Assembly (NCBI GenBank): GCA_003864495.1 | Contig: ML133366.1 | Location: 84,052 to 148,051 of the forward strand | Source: Nemopilema nomurai | Lineage: Eukaryota > Cnidaria > Scyphozoa > Rhizostomeae > Rhizostomatidae | Length of the DNA stretch: 64,000 nucleotides | Reading direction: 5' to 3' | In this document: positions 54,597 through 64,000 of the stretch, piece by piece | Layout: each line of letters begins with the position of its first letter | Position numbering within the stretch: the first letter of the stretch is position 1 | Position numbers and translations under genes: made by a program | The notes under the pieces: model-generated | Told to the model about the DNA's origin: nothing | Seen by the model: the letters and a program-made list of their open reading frames with translations, nothing else | The model's database searches: none

Positions 54597-55181
54597 TGGC
54601 ACAAAGTTCAGATCAAGAATTTTATGAGGTGAAATTATAAATGTTCGGGTGTATCAAGTTCAGCCATTTATGTTCGAGCCTGGTGGAGACAATTTTTCGC
54701 GCGAAAGCAAAGGTAGGTCATCTGATGCCTCCGCTGAAGACAGCAACAAAGAAGAAGAATCAGACATAAATCTAGAACGAATTGGCAATACAGACTGGTA
54801 AGGAAAGGTTTTATTGTACAATATTCAAACCATATTCTACTGATGATTCTAAAAAATAGCTGTGTTTCTCGGCCTAGGCCTAAAAGCCTGGTCTATCTAT
54901 ACATAAATTAAGCAAATGTTCAAGTATAAACGTGGTACAATGATAACTTAAATTTGTTGAATAATGAATACAGTTTTGAAGTTATTCGCTTTTTTATAAA
55001 GTAGTTGAATACCCAGTATTTTAATTTCATCAGGTGCCGATGCGGGAACTGTTCAGCGATGCCGACTGGACGTAAAAGCTTGTGTTGCCATGAAATCACC
55101 AAAGTAAAATTAAGGGCAGATGAAAATGGATTGCACAACACAAGAGGGAGATACTGCCTGCCTGCACTGTTACGTCAATAA
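54597..55181 (+). pseudogene. P2X7 ballast-domain-like gene of Kolobok-B, two exons, frameshifted
   Basis: Exon 1 is 54597-54797 and exon 2 is 55034-55181. The ATG at 54597 opens a short acidic start that stops at 54641; from there the homologous reading continues one frame over with QPFMFEPGG, a Ser/Glu-rich stretch and ERIGNTDW. The Trp codon is split TG|G by the intron, as in the copy at 1178-1776. Exon 2 begins C-R-C-G-N-C, then SAMPTGRKSLCCHEITKV, so all visible metal ligands are kept. Near 55135 the frame appears to shift again, giving an early stop at 55181 compared with the intact copy. It lies 368 bp from the end of the facing transposase gene. Confidence 0.6.
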
Positions 55182-55549
55182 GGCATAAATTTCCGTCAAA
55201 CGAATATACAGGTTTCAAGTATCCAAAGCTGGACCTGTAGAAAGTTTTTTGAGTTATCTTAAATATTTTAAATTAAAAATTAATATTTTCTTATTGAATT
55301 GCCAGTGGTGGAAATTAAGGCAGGGGTAAGCATTACAGGGAAATAAATGCTTCCAATTGTGAACAATGCAGATAATTTTTGTTGATAAAAAATCTAAAGA
55401 ATTTTGTCTTATGCTCTACCCTGCCCCTAAAGTATATCTTATTGTCTCTGTCTTATCAAATAAATAATGGGTTTAGTTGGCCCCTCCTCCAGAATAAAAT
55501 TTTGAATTTCTACCATTACTAACATTATGAAATTATTAAAATTGACTTC

Positions 55550-58500
55550 CTATTTTGTTTTCTTAGCACCTGTCGAAATTACCGCTTTGAATTGTTTTGT
55601 GTTATCTCTTCTTTGAATCCTTGCAAAGCGTCCTTTATGTTTTGAAACCACCTCTGCTTTTGTCATTTTTTTGGCTGCTGAAGACAAGAACGCAGGTGTC
55701 TGGGCCTCTGCTGGTGCAGCAACAAGTCTTGTTGCTTCCATGAGACTAGGGTGCTTTTTGCATAGCTCAGTAGCCTTTTCCTTGAGTGTATCAACATAAT
55801 CTATGAAAAAACAAATTTTTATATTAAATATATATATGTAGGTTAGCAATTCAAGGTAATGTATGAACAAAATCTAGTGAGGCATGGAGCAGAAAAACAA
55901 ATTAAGATGTTTTCAACATACTTGATCACAAAAACATGAATAAAATTTTTATTAAGGGAACAGCTAGTTCTGAACATCATACATACTGTAAGTATCTTTC
56001 TCCTTGATTGCCTGAAGAGTGCCCTCTCCACCCTTAAATTTCCGGTACGAAACTCTCCATCTCTTTTCTCCTGTCTTTGTTGTTGCTTAACGTCTATCAG
56101 TATTTTCATTGAAATGAAGAGCAGCAAGTAGAATCCTAAAAACAGGGGCAAATAAAACTTTAAAACAATCATTTCTATGCTTTCAAAGAAACTGTTTAAC
56201 TTCAATAGAAAGTTTAAGACAAATTAAGCTGCAAACTGCACTGGAGTCCAACTGATCACAAAAATATATGCAGCTAAAATAGAATGTCAAATTTACAAGC
56301 CTTATTTTTAAAACAAAAGTTTCAGGTAGGGGAATCACTTGGCATGAAGAACCTCATTTATACTGAAAATGCCCCCTCTCCTTTGGAGTGCATGATAGAC
56401 TGAATTCACAATTTGGGAAATTCCATGGAAATTTTTACCATATTTTGACTGAATTGTTAAGTTTATTTCTGAAATTAGACCTCCAAGCTTCTACACCTTT
56501 ACATTTTATACCTATGCCCTAGGAAAGTCCTTTGTCAAAAGGATCCTATGCCTGTGTACCATTTGTTACCTAATATTGTCGGAAATTATTAAGATAAAAT
56601 AAGTTGTGTTTCCTTTACTGTCACAGTCTTTTCAAACTTTACTAGAAAGCAATAGAATAAATAGCTTCATAGGTTTCCAAACTCTCAGGTTGTTTTCCCC
56701 TCTTACTTTTACTAGATTCAATCTCAATTATGATTTTGTCACAAACAAGAACTTACCGAGCTTTCATGGAACCATAGAAGAAGTGGCTTCACTTAGGGCA
56801 AAACAAATGACAACATTGTGGAAAGATTCTAGTGCACTTGTTTGCTCAAAAGGCGATAGCCTGGCAATATCATTGACAAGCCTTGTTTTTCTCAGAACAG
56901 CCTCAAGCTCTTTGTATCCTTTTTGTCCTACAAATTAAGATAATTTCGGTTGCTTTTTATCCGCTAAAAAACTAGTTAACCACATAATTTTTCAAACAAA
57001 AAATTTGTTTATAGATACCATCAAGTCACTAACAAAGTAAAGCTGCATTAATGAAAGCTGTACCTTTTTTCAGCCAGTCACGATCAATACTACTATGCGG
57101 GCACTTTGTGTTAATTTCCCCATGACCTTCATGGACATTGATTAAATGATTGAGAAGCGACAACCATTTCTCTTTGCATTCTTTAATGTTCCCATCTGAG
57201 GTTGCAGCACACCAATAAACATGATTTTTGATGCTTTGAACCCAGTCTAGAATTGCTCCATTACCCTTTTTCTTCTGAATCTTTTCTACCTTTTTCCCAA
57301 TTGCTTAAAAGAAAAATCATAACCTATGAATTGATGAATTTGTTATAGAAAAAGAAAAACCGAAAGCTAAGATAGCATATTCGATTCAACCAGCATCTAA
57401 TAAAACTACTGTATGACTCTTTTTGATTGTATAGCCTATCTCTGAGATGATCTGTGAAAAATATTTAATGCTGCATAGAGTATAGGAAGCCCTTTAGACG
57501 TGGATCTGGAGGATTACTACTTTATGTGAATGAAAACATTCCAGCTAAAGAATTAAGAAATCTCAACCTGGTATGTAATACCACCTCTTGATAAAGTATA
57601 CAGGGTTCTCTTCAGGCCTTCAAGCTCCATTTTATTTGCTCCACCAACTTCATTACTCTAAGATAGATCAAAACGTAATTATCTACATATCACAAGCAAG
57701 GTTGAAAGTTAGCTAAGGAAAGATCAAATGTTTGCAAAAATATTTGTATATTAAATAAGAAATAGCAGTGCTGCTGTTTCTATTTTATCAAAATTTGTCC
57801 ACTGGAACCCATGATATCCAAAAGCCATTAGTATCTTGATATGGTTACAAATGTTTTATTTAAATTTCACCATCACTCATAAAGATGATGAAGAAGAAAA
57901 GGAAACAGCAAATGGTAGTATGAGTTACCTGAATCAGTTGTGTATCTATTATTTTGTTTCTTTTCAAATCCATCAAGGTATATGATTTATACTTTGCTGA
58001 ATGGCCTGGAGAGTCCATCAGTCCATCCAATCAAGATATTTTCTTTGAGAATCTTCCCAAACAGCGTTTATTGATGGTATCAAGTATGCTCTTTGGATAG
58101 CATTATAGGTGCTTAATGAGATTTGAGCCATGTTTAATTGACGTAAAAATGTCATTACTTTTGAGCTTTGGGAGCCAGAAAAAAGACATGCTGCAGCTAT
58201 GCTGAAATTTCCCTATGGCATTCGGTTATGCATTGGTTGGGAAAACTATATGTTTTTGTGGCCCTCAATGCAATCAGCTTCAACACGAAGCATGGAACCA
58301 GGCAAGCTTTTCTGGATTTTGATAAGTGGTTTCAGACAAACTGAGCAGAATGCGAAGAGTGACATTAAGCAGGACTCGAAAACCAAATATGTCTTCTGGT
58401 TACAGATTGTCTGGGCCCTTTCCTCTGTATCCAGCAACTCTTCTTCATTTGATTCTTCAGAGTCTGGAGACCATTCACTCTCTTCACTTTGGCTTGATGT

Positions 58501-59995
58501 ATCATTGTCAGCATTTTCCATTGGTGAATCACCTTGCAGAGTGTGTGGTGATAACTCCTGGGTTTCAGAATGCAAATTGTGTGCTGACAACTCCAGGGCT
58601 TTAATATCAACTTCAATAGCCTTGTCCAAAGTCTTGACCACAATCTCTGTCTAAGTTCCTGAAAATAAGACACATATGGACTATATTATAGAAGGTTGTC
58701 AATAACAAGTGTTCAGATACCTCTTCAAATTATTGAAATATTTTATTAATTGCAAATGATTCTTATACTCCTTTCCGAACAGAAACATTCGCATAAAACT
58801 ATCAAAAAATCTAGTCATTCTCTAAACCAAACATAGCTGCTTTTTTGCGTTGAATTTTTGGCAGAAAATTGCTTCTGTATTCACTTATTTGGATATCTAA
58901 TGTCCACAGTATATTTCCATGATAATTTGGAAGCTGTATAAGTATATAGCTGTTACTATTTGCAAAACTTTATCTTGTATTATAGATGCAATGACACTTA
59001 GAGATTAGAAATGGATAAAACGTAGCTGGTTGCAAAATAAGTTTATCTTAATGAATGTATATTTTAATAAACAAATACAGCATGGAAATTGAGTTGTGTC
59101 ATAGTAGTACCTCTTGTCATAAATCTGGAAGTTGTTTGTGTGGCCACGAATCGCCAGTTAACGGGGGTCTGTGTTCCTGCATTGGATGCGGCATACAGTT
59201 CGTTGGCACATGATGTTAGCTGTGTGAATCTATCCTGGAATGACAAAGATTCTTTGTTTAGAAGCTGTTCTTCAGCGATATCTGACATGTACGTGTCAAT
59301 TTCACCAGGCTCATTAACAGGATCTGGGTCTGATGGTCCTCCGAGTAATTCTGGAATCGTCTGTGTGACAATAAAAAAGCAAAGAAAGCTTATATCAGTT
59401 TCAAGAAATTGACAATCAAGGTAATGTCGAAAAAATGTTATTTTGCATATGCTAGAATAAATAACGGAAATCTTATACAAACCTCGAGTCTGCGACGCTT
59501 GAAAAAGGCACCATACCTTTTCTTCGGGCTAAGCTTCTTTGGACTTGAAGGTTGGAATTTTGACTGGAATTTTGACTCGATAGTTGATGTAGGTCTTCTT
59601 TTGAAGGATATCTTTCCTTTGACTTGCTTACTCCCTTTTGGTGACCCTCTATCAAAAATTGTTGGGACAGCATCACTCTTCAAGGTAGGGCGTTTGATCC
59701 CCTCAAGTCCAAGGGAAGCGATAAATTTTGGGCTGGCTTCGAATTGATCCTCTTCAAAATGATCCTGACACAATCTGGAGTGAGGTTTTACTTCAAAGTT
59801 TATGAGGTTCATCTTCGATATCCAAATTTTCCGAAGGGCATGATTTGTTGAAAATACGAACAACGTTTTAATTTGGGTTGGATGGCTAGGCCCATCTAAA
59901 GTTGCAGCAGCATCTTCGCAACAAACCACTCGATCTTTCTTAGATTTTCTCTTCCTATTATCAACAAAACAGTTGTAAGCACTACAGTGAACCAT
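55550..59995 (-). pseudogene. Kolobok-B transposase with N-terminal THAP domain
   Basis: Exon 1 (59995-59483): THAP zinc finger, MVHCSAYNCFVDN for the first Cys pair, IWISKMNL, then HSRLCQDHF for the Cys/His pair and the AVPTIF signature. Exon 2 (59360-59111): acidic linker. Exon 3 (about 58650 to 57960): LVFESCLMSLFAFCSVCLK, AACLFSGSQSSKVMTFLRQL, then MDSPGHSAKYKSYTLMDLKRN with the catalytic Asp and 'YTLMD'. Later exons: 57300-57065 (GAILDWVQSIKNHVYWCAAT, LLNHLINVHEGHGE), 56940-56750 (SALESFHNVVICF), 56140-55985 (MKILIDVK region, WRVSYRKF), 55800-55550 (Lys-rich end). Two in-frame stops (about 58238 and 58197) and a one-base shift near 58012 inactivate it. Domain order is the Kolobok superfamily pattern. 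Confidence 0.8.
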
Positions 59996-60101
59996 TATTC
60001 TTTTATGTTCGGGTCCTTCGGGTTTCCTTGCAGCGAATAAGATACATACGCATGGCCCCTACTTTTTTACAAAATCTCTATGTGGATCGCGTTTCCGAAA
60101 T

Positions 60102-60126
60102 CCAATGATCACATATGACGTCACAA
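60102..60126. promoter_or_regulatory. Kolobok-B right subterminal repeat with CRE
   Basis: Inverted partner of 54496-54520, identical over 25 bp; CRE core TGACGTCA at 60116-60123, 121 bp upstream of the transposase ATG at 59995 (-). Confidence 0.6.
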
Positions 60127-60506
60127 TGGAAAGTCAAATTTTCGGAAACTAAGAAGATCCGACAATTGTCCTGCAGCCAACGACTATTTCAATTAGCAAT
60201 TACTAGCAAATTAAACCATATTTTGAAAAAATTCTTCCCAAACCCATTAGCCACTTTCTGTCACACGAAAAAATTATCACAGAATTCTCCTTTAACTGTA
60301 CATCATTTTCCTCATCACTTTGATATTGAATGTCATTCTGCTCCTTTACCCATGTCATTTGTACAAGAAAGCAATATCTTTATCTAGAGTTCAGCAAAAT
60401 CCTACATAGCTTAGGTTACATTTGATTTATATCAAACTTACACAGCTGACTTACTCATTACAATTAGCGACTACCCTGTTGTAATCTGCCATTTTAATCT
60501 GATTGA

Positions 60507-60913
60507 TTACCATAAAATTTTCGAATTGCCCCCCCCCTCGAAAAAGCCCCCCACCTCGAATAAGCCCCCACCCTAGAACTAAAAATTTTCAATAAGCCCC
60601 CTCGAATTACCCCCCCCCCTCGGTTTGTTGATTTTTTATTCCTGAGGTTGTCTTTGGCAATTTAGTGAATTAACACAAAAATTTATATTTTTGTCATTAA
60701 TTTGATCCAATGTTACTTTATACTTAGGTTATTTTTTATATTATGAAAAGAAAGAGATTTTAAAAATTATCTTTTTTATGAGGCATGATTCAAGAAATTT
60801 TATAAGCCCCCCTCCCCCCTCGAATAAGCATCCCCCCCTCGAAGAAGCCCCCATCTAAAAATGTCAAAAATAAATAAGCCCCCAGGGGGCTAATTCGAGG
60901 ATTTACGGTAAGT
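60507..60913. mobile_element. Foldback MITE with CCCCC-rich arms
   Basis: The left end reads TTACCATAAAATTTTCGAAT then a run of C, and the right end reads GGGGGCTAATTCGAGGATTT then ACGGTAA; the two are imperfect inverted repeats. Several AATAAGCCCCC units occur in each arm. TA lies at both outer edges, as in mariner-type MITEs. A partial copy is at 21865-21935. It lies in an intron of Kolobok-A. Confidence 0.6.
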
Positions 60914-62649
60914 CAACATGCTATAGAACAGATTGAAATATGTAATTTTGTACAGAAACAACATAAATAGTAGAGAAAGTACTCCTCAAAGGTCTTGATA
61001 GTATGACAGCTTATTGAAGTATGACAGTATGGAGTATTAAAATTGCCAGTATGGCAAGATGAAAATGTGTTGAAATAAGTACTGCAATTCAGATTACATA
61101 TGTTCCTCTTCAGTCTCCTCTGGCTAATATATTTTACAACGGATAAAGGCATAACAATTACACTTACGTGTCATCCACACCTATGGAAATTGTCGAATCA
61201 TCATCACCATCTTCAAATGCATTTATCTGGTCAACAGCCTCTATCACATGCCTGTTGAATAAATAATAGGAATAATGTTTTGAATTTTATATCAAGAAAA
61301 ACTTTAATGATAGTTCTGTAGATTGATCTTGCAACAGCAAGCAGATTGACCTTTCATTTAAATGATGACCATTATCTTTTAAATGAAGAATTTTATAAAG
61401 AAAAGTTTTGTCTCACAAACAAAGTAAATGGCTTTATTACCTCTACATCATTCAAATAAATCAAAATAAAACAAATCATGCACAAATAAATCATAATGAA
61501 TACCATTTGTTGTCATCTTCAAATGAAGCAATATCTCCAGATACTGTGCTACTTATTGAAATTGCATCAGAGCCATCATCACTTTCTGAATCAGAGTTCA
61601 AAATTGTCACATTTCCTGTCTTGTCAATGGAAACAGAAATGTTCTCAATATCCACAATAAGTGTATCATCAGAAGCAATTTGCTGATCTCTGGTCAAGAT
61701 AGGACTTTTGTGAGTCCTTGGTTCTTGTTCGATTTCTTTTTTAGGTGTTGAACACCTCCTGTTCCCTGTAGCAAAGATAAAACTATGAATTAAAAAACAC
61801 ATTTCAATCTAAGTGACATTTCTAATCTGATTGGAAATTTACATTTAAAAATTTTCATAGCTGGTATCATTTTCCTTATATGATTGTGAGAACAATTTCC
61901 AACAATAAAATCACATTATCTTTTATAAATTTTAACAGGATTAATCTATTCCATCAATCTTTTCCATTTATATTTGGTTCTAAAACATGGGCAACTCACA
62001 AGCTTCATTTTTCAGCTTATTCTTTTATGGGCTTTGCATCATCTTTTTTGTTATCTGAACCAGCAGCACAATCTTTGTACCTACAAATAAAGGTTTGACA
62101 CTGACAAAGGAGTTCACCGATTTGAATTACATTGACCATCAAACTGTTGCTTTTAGGTTTGTGCCCACATGAAGTTTGTTCATATTTCACAATTTTGGGA
62201 AGGCATTAGAACCAGGTTAGGTCAAGATCAAGGATTCCATACTGTAAACTACAGGTAATGCACTCTGACATAACAATAGTTTTTATATTTTAGAAGAAGA
62301 AATCAATTTTAGCGATACTAAATTAAACAATGCCTTAGAAAAGGTTTTTCAGTCAATACATGATAGATCAGGCCTAGGCCCAAAGGCAAAAGGAAGGAAC
62401 ATGATCTAAGCGATTAATACCTGTCTCTATTGCGAAATTCTAAGGATATAAGGTGGGAAGCAAGAACAGAATCACTTGAGAATGTTCCTGTTGCTTTCAA
62501 TAAGGACCACTGCTCAAACACTTGGTTTGTTAAATATATCCTCCTGTGCAAACTTTGCCATGATCGAACAGACTGTCTTTGTTTCTTTGCAGCAAACTCC
62601 GTCGAATTCGGTCCTTTCTTCCTCTTCTCCATGAGCAGGTACAAAATAT

Positions 62650-64000
62650 ATCAATAAAATAATAAAAACGACTATCCTTTTTACAACTCCCTTTTCTAAC
62701 TACTTGCTCCTCTTGTGCTATAAAACTATGCAGAAATATTGCGGTAGGCAATTTTGCTATAAAGAATCCAATGACAAGATTGATATTTCACCCAAAGATC
62801 AACAGAAACTGCGCGCGTAGCGTCCCGCAGGCAAATTTCTTATCCAGCCCCTTTAAGGGATAAAACCAATTTAATCCCTTTATCTCTGTTTTTTGCTTCA
62901 GGTGTGTAATTTGCAAAACCACCCATCATAATTCATTTTATTTTCATTTCATCTTAAATTACAAAGCAAATTACATTAAGAAATAGAACTTTTAAATTAA
63001 GATATTACAAGCTAAAAAATTATAGAATTCATAACAAAGTTAGGCTGATACAATATCTTTTTGCTGGAAATAGGGTAGTAACAAAAATCAAACATGGCAA
63101 ACCATACCTTTACCATTTTTCTTTTAGATCCTTTACCTAGAAATCCAAAACTGTAAAATTATTTGGCAAAATTTGAGAAATTCAGAAATCATTATTGTAA
63201 GTAACTATAGGATTAAAATTGGTATAAACAAAAAAAATTGTCTATTGAAAATGTTTGAAAATGTTCAAAATCATGAATCTATTTATAGTGCTTAAAGAGC
63301 CTTGAATAATGGAGGTGGTAAGGCTGTGAAAAATGAGGAAATAAGCATAGCTGATATTAACATTTGTAAATCACAGGCCTTACTTCCTAGAACTCATACT
63401 ACTAGTTACTGGCATGGGGGCTATGAAGAGTCCCATGTAACAGTCAATTTTTGAGGAAGATGCTTCACGAACTTTGGTAAATCTTCCTTTATTTTGAGTT
63501 AAAGAGAAGGAAACCAGAATATCTAGCTGTATCTGGATATCAGGGAAATATATGGGTGCATACAGATGGGTTTTATTTGCAAGGTAAAACATTGCCATTG
63601 CATTGGAAAGCTGTTTGCAACTAACATGTTGTTGATGTTCCAGTCTTTCAAAAGGAAACCAGCATTAACAAGCAATTTTAAAATTTAAGAAGCCCCTATC
63701 CATTACATATACCTTCGATCATCAGATACCTCACCTATCTGGATTTTTGGATTTCTAGAGAGGATAATTAAGAAATCTGGTAAGAAAACTACTTGCATAG
63801 GCAAAAAAGCAAAGATTATGAAAATGAAAGACTTGACACCTATACAGACTAATATATTCCTTTATACAGAAAATATAAAACTGACTTTTTGTGGAAAAGA
63901 AATTTTGAGCTGCATTTGAATTGCATTAAGTGGCAAAACATAGTATACTGAAGAACTTTTGGTCCAACATGATTTCTTCCATTATGAACATTGGATAAAA
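62650..64000. other. Stretch without a recognised gene; possible Kolobok-A end
   Basis: A TTAA at 62856-62859, read inward (toward lower coordinates), is followed by AGGGGCTGGATAAG, which could be the right terminus of Kolobok-A, but I did not find a convincing partner on the left side. The rest (62900-64000) is AT-rich with no coding motif; open frames at 63380-63598 (-) look random. Confidence 0.3.

Larger units (their letters stand above)
54301..60295. mobile_element. Kolobok-B: complete two-gene Kolobok transposon with P2X7-type cargo
   Basis: A complete insertion with TTAA at both ends (54301-54304 and 60292-60295). The ends are imperfect inverted repeats: AGGATAATTCCAGGATAAAT on the left and AGGAGAATTCTGTGATAATT on the right, both continuing into a TTTTTC run. 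A perfect 25-bp inverted repeat with a CRE lies 190 bp (left) and 166 bp (right) inside the ends. Genes are arranged tail to tail: P2X7 ballast-domain gene (+) 54597-55181 and THAP/Kolobok transposase (-) 59995-55550. The insertion site is an exon of Kolobok-A, whose reading frame is continuous across a single TTAA. Both genes carry breaks, so the copy is no longer active by itself. Confidence 0.88.
51400..62644 (-). pseudogene. Kolobok-A transposase gene, interrupted by Kolobok-B
   Basis: A Kolobok-type transposase on the - strand. Upstream exons: 62644-62420 (RRIYLTNQVFEQW, then VLASHLISLE), 61765-61504 (acidic), 61250-61166, and an exon at 60399-60296 that resumes at 54300-54105 on the far side of the inserted element. 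Core exons: about 54110-53950 (EELAVINDKKVLISVDLLKQ), 53870-53545 (SAILISGNNYSKIEKF, then AGDGQCDSPG with the catalytic Asp) and a shifted continuation to 53470 (VHAEVLDKR). Later: 52870-52740 (INH-CQSC type), 52190-51915 (WLGVLHHVCNEHEW, RHTGKLECFNN) and 51720-51380. The frame breaks after CDSPG near 53620. No P2X7-type ORF is seen with this copy. Exon limits are approximate. Confidence 0.65.

Overview
The window is a gene-poor, AT-rich piece of an animal nuclear genome. Its mixture of Kolobok, KDZ, PIF/Harbinger, hAT, Tc1-like, Ty3/gypsy and 2A-bearing LINE elements, plus a Rep-like ORF and short GT-AG introns, fits a cnidarian, most likely an anthozoan (stony coral or sea anemone); this is inferred from element families, not from a marker gene. 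I recognise no clear host housekeeping gene. Almost everything that can be named is a mobile element, and most copies are broken by single-base indels or stops.

Layout. 1-2049: right-hand part of a Kolobok-type element, with the last two transposase exons (+) facing a two-exon gene (-) for a protein with the cysteine-rich P2X7 'ballast' type domain. 2050-3250: Tc1/mariner-like relic. 3850-4702: Rep-like HUH endonuclease with a trailing P-loop, frameshifted. 5.2-5.9 kb: KDZ fragment. 7.9-21.0 kb: a degraded KDZ gene split by two later insertions, a Ty3/gypsy element with 224-bp LTRs (9277-16033) and a 2.2-kb TTAA element with perfect 27-bp inverted repeats that again carries a P2X7-type domain (17122-19333). 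22.0-24.6 kb: LINE (-) with a 2A-like motif. 25.6-27.1 kb: minisatellite and microsatellite. 27.9-28.7 kb: MADF-like gene (-). 29.4-33.2 kb: hAT relics, a 69-bp repeat and a tRNA-derived repeat. 33.5-40.5 kb: the most complete KDZ transposase gene (+). 42.1-45.6 kb: Harbinger element with transposase (+) and MADF/BESS-like partner (-), tail to tail. 46.0-49.5 kb: two related satellite arrays. 49.5-50.9 kb: decayed retroelement. 51.4-62.7 kb: a Kolobok gene (-), here Kolobok-A, whose exon is split at a TTAA by a complete second Kolobok (Kolobok-B, 54301-60295).

Main result. Three separate TTAA-flanked elements carry a P2X7 ballast-type domain ORF. In all three the same Trp codon just before the Cys-x-Cys motif is split TG|G by an intron. 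In the two Kolobok copies the ORF lies tail to tail with a THAP/Kolobok transposase. Kolobok-B has TTAA duplications, imperfect terminal inverted repeats, and a perfect 25-bp subterminal inverted repeat containing a CRE-type TGACGTCA upstream of both of its genes. I read this as a two-gene Kolobok lineage that moves the ballast domain around the genome.
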